Shown piece by piece: positions 44,850 through 57,789 of a DNA stretch of 64,000 nt. The number at the start of each line of letters is the position of its first letter. Position 1 is the stretch's first letter. Source of the stretch: Owenia fusiformis (taxonomy: Eukaryota > Annelida > Polychaeta > Sabellida > Oweniidae). The notes beneath the pieces were generated by a model that was not told where the DNA came from, did no database searches, and saw nothing but the letters and a program-made list of their open reading frames with translations. The stretch is from positions 5,033,341 to 5,097,340 of the forward strand of contig CAIIXF020000008.1 of assembly GCA_903813345.2 (NCBI GenBank), given 5' to 3'. Both the position numbers and the translations under genes were made by a program.

Positions 44850-45576
44850 CATAAATGTGAAGGGAATCGCCTTTTAATTGACCTACATAAATGTGAAGGG
44901 AATCACATTTTAATTGACCTACATAAATGTGAAGAGAATCACATTTTAATTGACCTACATAAATGTGAAGGGAATCACATTTTGATTGACCTACATAACT
45001 GTGAAGAGAATCATATTTTAATTGACCTACATAAATGTGAAGGGAATCACATTTTAATTGACCCTCATAAATATGAAGAGAATCACATTTTGATTGACCT
45101 ACATAAATGTGAAGAGAGTCACATTTAATGGAACTACTTAAATGTGAAGGGAATCACATTTTAATTGACCTATATAAATGTGAAGAGAGTCACATTTCAA
45201 TGGACCTACATAAATGTGAAGGGAATCACATTTTTAATTGACCTACATAAATGTGAAGAGAATCACATTTTAATTGACCTACATAAATGTGAAGGGAATC
45301 ACATTTTAATTGACCCTCATAAATGTGAAGAGAATCACATTTTGACTGACCTACATAAATGTGAAGAGAGTCACATTTAATGGACCTACATAAATGTGAA
45401 GGGAATCACATTTTAATTGACCTATATAAATGTGAAGAGTCACATTTCAATGGACCTACATAAATGTGAAGGGAATCACATTTTTAGTTGACCTACATAA
45501 ATGTGAAGAGAATCACATTTTAATTGACCTGAATAAATGTGAAGAGAATTACATTTTAATTGACCTACATAAATGT
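44850..45576 (+). repeat. 36-bp minisatellite, about 20 copies
   Basis: Unit: AATTGACCTACATAAATGTG then AAGGGAATCACATTTT. Copies vary mostly at AAGGG/AAGAG and at ACCTAC/ACCCTC; a few lose or gain one base. Because 36 is a multiple of 3, runs of copies are open and encode a 12-residue repeat (DLHKCEGNHILI). This is no evidence of a gene: there is no start context, no splice site and the frame breaks where copies have indels. Confidence 0.9.
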
Positions 45577-46485
45577 TTGCCTATCAGTATATTACATAAA
45601 AGCTATTATAATCTATAAGTTGAAATATGAGATCAGATTAAAGATGGATCACTATAAGCCTATAATTGGGGATCTCATAGAATGGAAAACTGCTCTCTGC
45701 ATTCGTTTGACTTCACTTCTTAAAAGAGAGCTTCGTCTCCACTCTCAGTTTCTATATGGTCCTTTGCTCTGACATCATCGCATAGTTAATGAGCACACAT
45801 TTAGCGTGTGCTCCTTCCAGCTCGCTGATTGGTTGAGAAAAGGTCAGCGGGGGCCGCAGGAGGTTTGAAATGATTTATGACAGGCTGGCATGTGGGTACC
45901 AGTCGTGGGAGCGGGGCTGCTAGACTGTAATACAGTCTATACTGGGCAGAGGGTAGTTGTCAGCTAGACTGTGAACAGGGTAATGGGAAACCTTCTACAA
46001 AATATCATGGCATCTCATAACAGGTAGTTGAAGGAGACATAGGCATTTACACAGTGTATCATGATGGCCTATTGTCTCTATTATACAGACAAAGAAGCCC
46101 TTCCAGGGACCCTTTCTATTATAATTCATCTTATCAAATATACAATGGTACACAAAATCTGGTTTCATTAATATGCATTAAAGTACAAGGGTATTTGTAA
46201 TATAACGTAATCGTATTAATCAGTTGTTCATTAGGCAGTATTACCAATTTACCCTACATGCATAATACATGTATATTATATTGTAGTCTGAGGATAGATT
46301 AATCAACAGATTCTTTAATTGAATTCATGGTTGAAATCTCTATGTGTTTTGCATACTATCAGGCGATTCACTTATTTGTTGATGAACTGTCTTAATGAAC
46401 TGTTTACAGAAAAACCTTGTGCTGTAAACACCTGCATTGAATTGAACATATTCATACTTTGGAATGTCGAGTTATTAATTGTTAT

Positions 46486-46630
46486 GTCACCACCACAAGT
46501 GGTACCATACTGTTATGGTCTCCAACATTTTTGTGACAGCGGCCAGTAGTTGGCATTCGTTGTTCAGAGTTCAGTATTTGGCATCTGTTACAAATGGCAG
46601 GTGGTGACATTTTGCATGTGAATGCCTTAT
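46486..46630 (-). mobile_element. MITE, 'ATGTCACCACC' family, copy C
   Basis: It starts TTATGTCACCACCACAAGTG and ends CAGGTGGTGACATTTTGCAT, the inverse of copy A at 11.7 kb, and carries the same TTGGCATTCGTTG-type interior. Confidence 0.6.
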
Positions 46631-46999
46631 TTATTTATGTGCCAATGGCCCAACACTTTATAACAGGGGTACATATATTTATTTGTTAATTCTCGCAACA
46701 TTGCATAAAATTAAATTTTTGGGAAGGGTTTCTCCAGAATCAGAAAATAAATCTTCAGAAGGAAGATTCTTTAAATCTAAAAATTCAGTACATTCTTTAA
46801 ATAACCCTCCAGTCTGTGCTGCAATTTAAATTACAAAAGTTACATTTTCCATCACCACTCCATGAAAAACAGCTAGAATCAAGACAAAAATATTGAACCT
46901 TAGTAATGTCAGGAGAGGAACTTGAGTCTAGACCTTTACAGTCATTATTTTGTTTCATATAATTTTCTAGGTATATAGATGTGGATGTGAATAAAATTT

Positions 47000-48649
47000 A
47001 AGAGGTATCATGACATTGTACATATATGTTCAGGTGTTTTGGAAATAAATTCAAAATTTAACCCAAATTATGATTGAGTGAAAAAATCTGGGTCTATAAG
47101 TCCCAGTTTGGTTTAAAAAAGTAATTTGGGATTTGATAGGACAGAAAATGTTCTTCACTGGCTGAATAGCTTCTGAGAAAAATTAGGTAAAAGATTACAT
47201 TCCCCTATGATCTAAGTTCCTAATCTAATAGCAGCCTACAGATTTCCCTATTTGCCAACATTGGTTTAAAATCATGTACGCCGTGCAGAATTCTAAGTAT
47301 AATTTCACTATATAAGGTATAGGGATCAAGACACGTCATGCTTGATATATATTCTACTGAGACTGCATCCAAACACCCATAGATGAACTTGTACGTAATG
47401 TCGCTGATTGAAATTAATAGTCAAATTGTATTACTTAGATCTGCCAAGGGAAAACGATTTTTAGCCCCAACAGATAAATAATCGCATCTTTTTTGCTATA
47501 AGTGCATTCACCAAATGTTCTAACAAATTAATTGAAGTTTACTTCGGAACTCAATTCTGATCCATTCAATTAACCCCATTGAAATGTCATATTCGTGGCT
47601 TGGTGCATCAGTATGATGTAAAGGTTTATATTTCCCAATAAAATACTTTGAGCACAGAGGTTCATTCTAAATTCACACAAAGCTAGGCAAGGTGTGTCCA
47701 ATTCTAGCCAATGAGAACGTTCTATTTCATATAACTGCATTGTATTATATAGACTACAACCAATCTAAGGTCATTTTTAGATTCTAGTGAAACTAATGAA
47801 ACGGATAAGCTGATCAATTTCATTTACTTCGGTCCAAAGCCTTCTCTATATTCCGGCTTTGAGGAGGAAGATTGAGCTGCCTTAGTATTATAAATATTGT
47901 AAATCATTGTGTCACACGCACAGTAAATATGGCATAATAATACGAAATATACCTTTATGTACAGATTTGAAGAACACCAGCTCACATCCCCGTCTGAATC
48001 TATTGTTATATTTGATTTCTTTAAGCGAGAATAATTTCAAATGTTATTCACGTCCAGAACCGGAAGCCATTTTTAGCTACAGCGAGAAAATTTCACCATG
48101 TGTCAAACTCCGAAATGAAATTTTGAAATATCTAAATCCAGACAAGCAACGCTTCATCCTAAATATGATTAATATTCTTAAAAATATTTATAAAATTTAT
48201 TAAAAATGAGTTCTAGGTGCGTGTAGGTGCGTATAGCACAGTACATACGAAATCAATGAAGTTTCGTCTAGCTGTAAGCTAGAGACTCGAGTAAAATTTC
48301 ATAGTTGAGTAAAAATCTTTGAATATTATCATAGGGAATAGCAAGCCAAGTGCTTATGCAGGTCAAATGGTCAAGTGTTGAAAGGTTGTCAAGGTGACAA
48401 TTTTGACCCTTGCAAAAAAATTTCTTGAAAATATTTTCTTTTAAGTCATGTTTCCTAAACTTAGCATTCAATACTATGCATTTCTTGCAAAGTTTGAAAC
48501 AACACCTTAGAGGAATCATAATCAGTCTATAATGTACTGAGTTCAAAGTTTAAATCCTTAAGTAATCTCTGAACAGTTAAAACAATTATACAGTTCAGCT
48601 CTCCTGTCTCACTGCCATTAGCTACCACAACACGAATCAAAAATCAAAC
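47000..48649. other. AT-rich stretch, no gene recognised
   Basis: A 98-codon frame (47907-48203) and a 92-codon frame on the other strand (48268-48546) have no recognisable domain or splice support. Nothing else is noted. Confidence 0.3.
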
Positions 48650-49028
48650 CAACCAACCGCGCTGACATTTTCTCAGCCAATCAGCAAGAAATAAGAAATG
48701 TTAAATTTAATTTTGGTCTATTACTTGGAAAACAATGACTAGAGAGGAAATGATCAAATGTAGAAAATTGTCCCTTCTTACGATGACAAGCTTCTGTCAG
48801 CTCAGCAAGTTCAAAGGTTTCTCTTAAACTTAAAGATTGAAGAGTCTAGTTAAACTACAAGACGAAGCTCTCTTTTAAGAGGTGAAATAGAATGAATGTA
48901 AATGGTAAGAAATGTTTAAACTTTATACTCCTCAATTGTTATGACATTTGTTTCATATTTGCCCTTTTAAATATAATATGTGAGTGTCCCATTTTTATTT
49001 GCTCACCCTATATACAAAATGAAACTTA

Positions 49029-49677
49029 GGGGCGGGGTCAAAATATCGATGTTCATATGGAGACGAAAGTACTTTCGCGAGGGGGGAGGGGGTTTTTGGG
49101 CACTTTCGTTGACCAAAAAAACATTGATAATTCGGATCTGATATACAAAAAATAATTGGACTTACCCACTTTTTCTGGCGCTATGTTCTGATAAAAAGGC
49201 TTGTTTTCAATAGTTCGTGAGCTTTTTTGTGTGATAGGTCCAAAATATTGGTAGATAAAGACGATAATTCGATCATTTTTCAAATAAATTCCGTACTTTT
49301 CCCTCCTCCTTTTGAAGAGTTCAATGCAGTTAGATTGCGAACATGTGTTAATTCACCGTAATAATAACCCGGCAAATAGGATACGATTATTAATCAATGT
49401 TTTTTTTAAGTGACCTAAGCTTTCGTCTAGAGGGGGGGGGGGGGGGTGGGGGCAGTGTATGCCCTAAGGATTCAAGAGCTGCTGGTCAAAAAGGCATTAC
49501 TGACCAGTTGCAATGTTATTTTCCTATACCTAGTGAAAAAATCAACTGGTCAGTGTCAAAAGTAACCAGATAATGACCAGCTGTCCGACGCTTAAGGCGT
49601 GCCCTGGGTGGGGGGGTTGTTGTCCAAACGAAATTACTTTCGTCTCCATATGAACATTGATATTTTGACCCCGCCCC
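49029..49677. mobile_element. 649-bp Harbinger-type MITE with TTA duplication
   Basis: The ends GGGGCGGGGTCAAAATATC (49029) and GATATTTTGACCCCGCCCC (to 49677) are inverted; TTA flanks both sides (49026-49028 and 49678-49680). The match runs inward through GTTCATATGGAGACGAAAGT. G-runs interrupt the interior (49431-49447), along with a CTGGTCA-rich block (49470-49585) that may be another insertion. The 3-bp TWA duplication fits PIF/Harbinger. Confidence 0.75.
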
Positions 49678-49680
49678 TTA

Positions 49681-50455
49681 CATAATATGAATGAAGATAG
49701 AATACAATACCATCACCACCTCATCTAGCTTTTAAATCAGTTATTTTGTATTGATGAAAAGTTAGAGACTAAAAGTTGACAGATACAAACATCAGTTGAA
49801 TTCTATGGACCTAAATGGTTCAATGAGCATGTAGTATTATGAAGGATGGCTTCGATAGGAACATGGCCTAGTTCTATTGTATGGTTGTGTGGTCGCAAAA
49901 TAATCTTGTCATGTCAGAAATCAAGGAAACTCCATCTGAAATCTGTGCAGATGCAAGGTTAGACTAGTAGCAGGTTTTAGACGTGTTGGAATATTTTATC
50001 TTGATTCACAAAGTTACAGTTGGTCCAACGTCTTTTAGACCTTTAGAGCCAGTAGCTGGTAATAGTGGGGTAATTTATTAGGCACTAATTTTTGAATTTC
50101 AGGTGCGATCTTTTTCGGTGTTTTGTTTAAAAAAGATGCTTTAAGAGATCTTCTTGCATAATCAAATCCAATCCAATGGGTGGTTACCACAGATCATTTA
50201 ATAACTCAAATACAGCCAGAGAGTCTAGCATGTGAATTGTAGTATCAAATGCTATTATATACCGTATGTTGTAGTGCCATTATGCCATATGCATTTGCTT
50301 TTGTGTAAAAAACAATAGAGCTTAGCATAGTACTTTGACATAGGTATGAACCAGCAATTCAACTACAGGTCCTCGAACCTGGTTCCTTTATCACTGCAAA
50401 ACAAAACTCATATTTTATTTATGTGTATTGAGTTATGATATAGAGATGTCAAAAC
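49681..50455. other. Intergenic stretch
   Basis: No gene, RNA or repeat that I can support. Confidence 0.3.
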
Positions 50456-50463
50456 GTCTATGC

Positions 50464-51096
50464 TAGTGCTTGCAACGGTAATGGATCTCACTGCCGGTAC
50501 ATTTCACCTCCATTACCTTACCGTTACCGATAATCGTTGATACTGATAATGTTCCTAAAATCCCGGGGAAAAATCTGAAAGTGAAACTAAAATATTTGGA
50601 AAAATCCTTAACGAAGCCGATTTCTCAGCTTGATTTCCCGCTCACATCAACTACAGTGGATATATTGTATCATCGTGTATCTCGTGTGTGATTGTGTATT
50701 GTTAGGAAGTCTTTGAATGATAATATAGAGTGAATTCGATCAAAATTGATCAAATTATTTGTGTTTGTTTTTACTTCACCGAAATATCACGTCACGTGAT
50801 TTGTTAATCTCGCGGCATGGGAGATGATTGACAGAAGTGGGCGGGGTTTTGCTTATCCTCCCGCCTTTTACGAATGATTTGCAGTTGATTGACAGATTAG
50901 CTCTTCAAATGTGGCGATTGAAATATACATGATTGATAAAATATTCTTAAACGAACATTGTTTCGTAAATTTGACAATGGATCGCAATGCCAATCATGTT
51001 GCAGCAGCATGGCGATTATCGGCAATGGATTTTATTACCGGCAATTGAGAGTATCTACTGCCGCTGCCGACAATCCGGCATTACCGTAAGGCACTA
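50464..51096. mobile_element. 633-bp hAT-type MITE with perfect 8-bp duplication
   Basis: GTCTATGC is duplicated exactly at 50456-50463 and 51097-51104. The ends are TAGTGCTTGCAACGGTAATG and, inverted, TAGTGCCTTACGGTAATG. Inward, CCGTTACCGATAATCG pairs with CGATTATCGGCAATGG. No transposase. Confidence 0.85.
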
Positions 51097-51540
51097 GTCT
51101 ATGCATTCCATTGCACACTTTTAAGTCTCGAGGGATCGAGTTCAATATTATACAGTATACCAATAACCTCATTTCAAATGGCAACATAGTGAAATCGTGC
51201 TGCTGAAATTAAGTTATTTGTATTATCATCACCTAATAAAAATGAAGTGCAAACTCATTATTCACCCTGGACCAGGGTGGATGATGACCACATATGGCCT
51301 GCCACTATGGCCCAGCACTTATAATGGCTCAAGTCAAGATAGTAAAATATAAGCCTTAGCTTAGTACTTAGTACTGATACCCTAAAAACAAACTTTGCAA
51401 GCTGATGATAATATATTATTCATGTATTAGCACTTCCCTCAAGATAGCATTTTTTAATAATACAAATACAAATATTAGATAAGAAGATGCATTTGGAAAA
51501 AACTGATTATGAGAAGAAGGGCTTTATTCTAAACTTGCTC

Positions 51541-51905
51541 AATTTCAGCGAATGCAACTAATGGCTAGCGGCTACCGGATTAACCTTCTATTTTATAGGC
51601 AACTCATTTATTTAAATATGAATTGTACCTGCCACTATTCCATTCATATTTAAATGATTTGGTCATGAAATAACAAGTAAATCAGGTAGCTGACAGGCGT
51701 TAGTTGCATTCGCGAATATAAGTTGAGCTTGCCTAATTTCAGCCAATGCAGCTAGCGGCTACCAGATTAATCTACTATTTTATGACCAACCCATTTAAAT
51801 ATGAATGGAATAGTAGCAGGTACTATTCAAATTTAAATGAGATGCCCTTAAAATAGTAGGTTAATCCAGTAGCTGAGAGGCATTAGTTGCATTTGCGAAT
51901 ACAAG
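51541..51905. repeat. Hairpin MITE, 'ACCGGATTAACCT' family, two adjacent copies
   Basis: Copies at about 51541-51730 and 51731-51905 each have the arms GCTACCGGATTAACCT (second copy: GCTACCAGATTAATCT) and an inverted GGTTAATCCAGTAGCTGA-type end, with GCATTCGCGAATA edges. A fragment of the right end follows at 52165-52205. The family also occurs at 6563-6730. Confidence 0.65.
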
Positions 51906-52205
51906 CTAATTCAGTAGACCCTGCTTCAAATTTAAATGATGAAATTTTGAAATATGAACCTGCTAGTCCTAATACTTGGCTTGTCAGTAGTGTTTTTAGG
52001 TTTTATGGTATTTTATCCTTTCTAATATATATGCAAGGGAAGAATAGGGAAAAAATATGGAGTTAATCTGTCACATAAAAAATCATGTGATCACTGTACT
52101 AACGGTTGGTACGTTAAATCAACTTGAAAATGACAGGTTAATTTATGAAAATTAATAGATTGATGCGGCAGCCGACAGCCGAAAGTTGCATTCGCGAATA
52201 CAAAC

Positions 52206-53960
52206 TTAGCTCCATAAGAAATATTAAATTGTAAAGTTAGTAGAGGCAAAACAATTGATTATTTTAGGCTAGTCTCGTCATACATTTACAGGATAAAACT
52301 ATGATTGATGACTACATTTGCTATATTTGTGACATAAAGTATTATTATAGTGCCTGTAGACATTCATTCTGATACCTATCACATCTTCTGTTTCAACTTA
52401 CAGGGAACTGAGAGAAGTTAGGATCTGTAGTGATGGCTTGTACAAAGTTTGATGGTGACTCATTATTATTTCACACATCATTTTTACACTCATTTCAGGA
52501 GTGCACTTTAATAAGAACATCTGGGTGTGTCCTCAACAGACGTGAATCCATCTATACCATCAACTAAGTATTTCTCGATCCATAATGTATTCAATATAAT
52601 GATACCTTCCCGAGGATACCTTCTTCTGGTTTGATTGATTTAGTAATTCCCCGCAATTTTGATTTTCTTACTTTTAATCATTGATGGGATTTACATAATC
52701 GGTTAAGTACAGACGCAGGCAGCTCCCAATGGTGCAAAATAGCATTCAGCAAATTAAAGCAAAAATACTTTGTGTGTGGTATTATTTTTTTTGTTTTACA
52801 GGGTGGGCCAAAAGCCCAAAGATGTCTTAATTTTTTGTTTCAGAATATTGTGAGTACCCTACATGCATTTTTTCTGCATCATACCCTTAAAATCTTCTAA
52901 CTTTTCTTATTAAAATATGATGAAAGATATATTTTAAATCCATGGCTTGTTATAAAATATGTACATTGTCATAGGTGTAGCCAGGGGGGTGCGATAGGTA
53001 CGATCGCACCCCCGCCCCCATAACCAAAAAAGAATTTTTTGGTTTGTCTTGTGTATGCCACGATTGCACCCCCCCCCCCCCCCCCCGACTGAAAACCCCC
53101 AAAAATTGATTGTTTAGCCCATCATGTACATGTTAATTAAAATGTTATCATTGCTTATCATCAACATGTATTGTACCATTGGAATGATGACATCAAAAGA
53201 AAACACTCTTTCCATTTGGGATTGATTATTAATTTAAAGGCATTGATCTTTCCTACATTGAAACAAGAAGATGTGCACCCATTTGATATTTGGGAAAAAA
53301 AGACTATTACCTACTTATCCATTGGCAACTACTTGAAAATGAAGAGGATATCATGGAAAATAGGTATAGTTAACGATTATCAGTTTGAATTATAAAAATG
53401 AAAAATATATAATTTTTTGAGAAAACAACTTGAAGAGAAAATCATGTCGTATTAACAGACTCATATTAGAAGCTAATATATTCTTGTCACCTAACAAGTA
53501 CAGGGTTGCTCAAGGTTTTAATGTGGGAACGCTACCTTTTAAGGCTAATGACCCTACCCCTTAACTGTTCAAATACAGTTAATTTTCTAATATTTATCTT
53601 TTGAAATGCTCCCTTAAAATTAAAAAAAAATTAAAACTGATGCATGCAAAAGTCGCCATTATTCACAAAACTGGATTTTTAATATCTGTAATAATGTAAC
53701 CAGCTTTATGTATCCCTACTCTACCATTTGAAATAAAATGTTAAGTATGGATTTATTTTTCCCCTGGTACCTCATTTTCCTCAAAAATCAATAATTTCTA
53801 GCAAATCTAAACTGCATGTGTCATCGAGTTAACCCCTCTGTTATTATCTATCATGGAAAATCTTCCAGCTACCCATTTTAAGATCTTCATTCATTGAAAC
53901 TCTTTGAATTATTGATCATTTTTGATAAGCTTACTATGAAGTCACAGGCTCTTAATTTCA
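52206..53960. other. Intergenic stretch with a decayed TE end and a poly-C run
   Basis: TACAGGGTGGGCCAAAAGCC at 52798 resembles one end of the MITE at 63441 without a partner. Around 52975-53100 a palindromic TGCGATAGGTACGATCGCAC and a run of about 20 C form an old element. A 74-codon frame at 53171 shows no domain. Confidence 0.35.
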
Positions 53961-54118
53961 ATGCCACTACCACAATTGCTGACATTTGTTATAGTGCTCA
54001 AATGTTTTGTGGACAGTGTTTGACAGTTGGTGTTTGATGTTTGGTGTTTGGCAGTTGGCATTAGGTATCTGTAACAAATAGTTAGGTGATGACATTTTGC
54101 ATGTTCATGCCTTGTCTG
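53961..54118 (-). mobile_element. MITE, 'ATGTCACCACC' family, copy D
   Basis: A diverged member in minus orientation ending GTGATGACATTTTGCATGTT, with tandem GTTTGGTGTTTGGCAGTTGG words inside. The left end is mostly decayed. Confidence 0.5.
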
Positions 54119-56519
54119 TCTTTATGAGCAAACATTTATTTCATATTCAAATGAGTATAAACAGCCTTACAGCATATAGGTGAATACGAGTTTATCATCA
54201 AACTATAAAATCAGAGGAAAGTATCGCCAGCCCATTGAGAGTCAGGGTAACTACCATACAACCAATCAGTGAGCAGGATTCACTTCTTAAAGCAAGAGTT
54301 CCAATGAAAATCTAGGAGCCATTTGTGTCTTTAGAATCAGAGAAATAGTGCTGAGTGTGTTTTATGAGAGAGGTAGCTATATATTGACCGGATCTTTGCA
54401 TTAAGCCTACAAAGATCATTGCTGTTCTATCTTCCATTTGTGTATATTGATCTCATATACTTCTAACACTTCATGTCATGCCTTCAATGGCTGCCAGATC
54501 TGTTATTTCTAGCTTTAATTTGTTTCATTTTATTGTCATGATAGTGGGGTGTTCGGTTCTTAACTCTACTGCACTATCCCAGTGAAAGACCCATTGGTTT
54601 TGTATTGTGATTGGTCAGTTTTGGTCATGTGACTGATATAGGGGTAGCTGGGAGTTAATTTGTCTAGTGTTTACTCCTTCTGCAATCAATGTGCAGGCTA
54701 AGTCCTGCCTAGTATACACGCAGAATATATAGTATCGCCACGGTTACTAGAATATACATGTAATCTCATGGCATTTCTGATTCCTAACACTAAATACCAA
54801 AATGAAAGGTTCGATAAGTGGTTTGGCACAAGAAAAGCACTGCTGGTTGTATAGATGTGCCAGGAATGAATGTATTTCATTGAAATGGAAAGAGAAATAT
54901 GTGACAGAAGCGTGACATGAGTGACATAATACTTCAGAGTTCTTGAAGTCCACAACTCCAGACTGAAGCATTGTGTATCATTGCCATACATGTACCAACA
55001 ATTCATTACAAGATATGGTTTTGAGCTAGAACTTATCTTGAACATCATTCTTGTATGCTCACATTTTATGAAAGTTCACATTTTGTTCTTAATGAAATAC
55101 AAGTAAATATGCCTTTCTGAATAACCCCTAGTGAACCAACCTTTTTCTCGATGAATAGTTTTTTGACACAGAATTTAGATCAATCCATCAACTCCCAGTA
55201 AACAGTATAGCATCCTCCAACGCTTGCCCATATACAAGTACAACTTATTTGCCTCCCTTTAAAGTGAAGTCATCAGCCTCCAAGGTTAAAAACGTTAATT
55301 CCCATTATTTATTTTGAAATTTTGAATTTTTAAAGTATTTTCTAAATCTGTTAGATATAATTATTAACATAAACTAACTAACTTTAATTGTTTTGGCTTA
55401 CTCTGTTGACAAATCATCAATAAACTATATGTCTTAATGACTATATTCTTGAAAAGGATTATCGTTTGTATCAATTCGTCTAATGTTTTCCGAATGGCAG
55501 GATTTGAGTTTTTAGTTTTCCTATGGGACCATTCGTTCACTCCTCAAAAGTCAAGTGTTCGACTTAACCTCTTGAAAAACTAGCCCAACTTTTTACACAA
55601 ATGTTAATTACAGGTTGTCTTGATCCTGTTTGTGTTACGTTCTTGTTGATTCAAAAATAAATTGTTAGGTAATAAAATATACCCTTCTTAAACTTCCACT
55701 TGTATATTTATATTAAGTACGTAATAAAGAAAGTTAATGTTGAAGGAAATCATTTCTAATTCGCTCGAAACTACATCAGATTCCTAAATGAAATCCTGAT
55801 GGTTTTTTAGGCAGTTAGACCTTCATTTGATACTTTAACATTGAGAAACATGGGGTAGTATCTGTATATTCCAATAGCAATCACTGATAAAAGTATACTA
55901 TATTTAACGAGAAAGTTAACATTGATGTGTTTCTTTCTTCGATTAAAACTGAGAAAAGGAACTACCAGGGAAGATAACGCCAGCAAAATATATCTCACTG
56001 CGGTGAATTATTACCCTGATACCCTGTTTGTGCACTGAATTCTAGATATTGGTATATTCCAGGGATTGAATTCCCATGTACATGTATTTTTCTTATGGCC
56101 AGGATACCAAAATATAGCTGAAAACAATTGGATAACATATTTCTAGGAAAATAATCCTAAGAATCTTCATTTTCTTTTATTAATTGGTATTTAATAATAC
56201 TTGAATGATAATAGAATATAAAGCATTATGAAAAAGGATTAAATAAGACCCTTCTGTTTTCTGATCATTGTTTATCTCAATATTTGGAATTAGTCTTGAT
56301 TTTTAGAAACCTGAGCACAAAACAAAGATAAAGACCCACTTTATATTTATACTATGTAACTTTTCTTTCAGTCAAATTACAATAGAAATAGTACTTAGTT
56401 ACTTATTTTTGCTTGTTCTTCCCTGTATGCTTCATAATAAACTAGAGAGAATCTTCTTGCAGCTTTTGTAACTGTTCCTCATGTAACCCCACTTGTGAAT
56501 AGTCTTCTGTGACATATTA
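54119..56519. other. Intergenic stretch, no gene recognised
   Basis: A 116-codon minus-strand frame (54698-55048) has no recognisable domain. In another frame the same region gives a His/Cys-rich string (CHSCHASVTYF), but no family fits. Confidence 0.3.
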
Positions 56520-56960
56520 TTAACTTATTAAAGTTAGCAGTCAACGAGTCAACAGTTATTTCCCGGTAGACTACAATTACTGTACCTTTTAGTAAAAGTT
56601 CTATCAGTCAGCAATATTTTCTGGACGTTTTCAGTTACTAAAATATCTCAGCGAATTGATATATCAGCAATATTTTCTATTATACTAAAGTTACTACATG
56701 TATACCTTTAAGCAATGAGTTATATCAGTCAGCAATATTTTCTAGCTGGCTACAGTTACCATACCTTTCAGCAATATGTTAGAAATTCATTTACTGTACC
56801 TTACTATTGCTCTACATACAACAAATTGATATTTAGTCAGCAGTACTTTCTAGTCATTAAAAGTATGTCAGTCAAAAGTTCCTTTTAGCAGTCAACAGTA
56901 GCAGTCAATATATAAAATAGCAGTCAACAGTTCTTTTGAAAGGTTTGACAGTTCTTCCCT
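56520..56960. repeat. Degenerate tandem repeat, TCAGTCAGCAATATTTTCTA type
   Basis: About six diverged units of 70-80 bp combine CAGTCAGCAATATTTTCTA with CTACAGTTACTGTACCTTT and AGCAGTCAACAGT words. Non-coding. Confidence 0.5.
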
Positions 56961-56990
56961 ACAAAACACTAAAATAACCAGTCATAAGCA

Positions 56991-57169
56991 GACCCATATG
57001 AGGGGGGGTTGAGCAAACTCAACTCAAGCAAAATCATGCAGTTTTCACCTTTCTGAGCACTTTTCAAGTGATTTTGGCCATTTTTGGTGCAAAGTTTTGA
57101 CAAAAGTGAACCCCCCTGGAATTTTTTGAAAAGTGAACCGCCCCTTGGTAAATCCTGGATACGGGCCTA
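56991..57169. mobile_element. Short MITE-like element, about 180 bp
   Basis: The left end GACCCATATGAGGGGGGGTT and right end AATCCTGGATACGGGCC form a weak inverted repeat. AAAAGTGAACC words recur near the right end. The target duplication is unclear. Confidence 0.35.
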
Positions 57170-57789
57170 ATAAGTGTGTTTTAAAATTATGTGGACACTT
57201 TCAAAGGTTTGGCAGAAAAATATCAAGTATTTGAACTGAGAAATTGGTGTTTTTCTGTATGTAGTAGTATGCCTAGTGTATAGTGGCATACTGTTTAGAT
57301 GATAATTGAATTAGCTTGAATTCTTATTGATAAAAGCACTGGGTTTCACCTCAAGTGAAAGATGGATAACTGCCCTTGAATAAAATAACATTGTGATCAA
57401 TTTTAAATTAGAATATATTTAAGCTTAAAAAATAAGACGAGCAGAGAATAAGAAAAGCATACTTAACCTAATACTGAAATGCAAAAATAGAAAACATGTT
57501 ATTCAAACATTGCACAAAAGAGAGTAGAAAAGTATGATTAGAGTGATATTTTAAGCCATGGTTGATTCAATTTGCAATATTAGGTTTGCGAATATGCTGA
57601 AATACATGCTTTTAAAGGCAATGACTTTTCAGCCTTCACAATGTGTTTCTACATGTTAGACCATATCAAATAGTCAATACTTTATTGAGCGCTAAAAAAA
57701 CTTCAATGTCAATATTTATCAATCTTAATAAATAGGTCTTGGATGCTGATATAAATTAATTGGTTTTAGAGATTGTCCATCCATTATGG

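Larger units (their letters stand above)
45690..48905. mobile_element. Possible 3.2-kb element with about 200-bp inverted ends
   Basis: The left region (45690-45860) includes CTTAAAAGAGAGCTTCGTCT and CGCTGATTGGTTGAGAAAAG. The right region (48650-48905) has both in inverse order and orientation (AGACGAAGCTCTCTTTTAAG, TTTCTCAGCCAATCAGC). No transposase is seen between them. Another MITE lies inside (46486-46630). An inverted duplication of host sequence is the alternative. Confidence 0.45.

Noticed and set aside
45165-45380. 71-codon frame of a 12-residue repeat
   Set aside because: Follows from the 36-bp unit length; broken by indels on both sides.
44850-45576. CRISPR-like regular 36-bp repeats
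   Set aside because: The units are head to tail with no unique spacers, in an intron-bearing eukaryotic genome; it is a minisatellite.
54698-55048. 116-codon minus-strand frame and an overlapping His/Cys-rich frame
   Set aside because: No family signature, no conserved spacing for a zinc finger, no splice sites that extend it.
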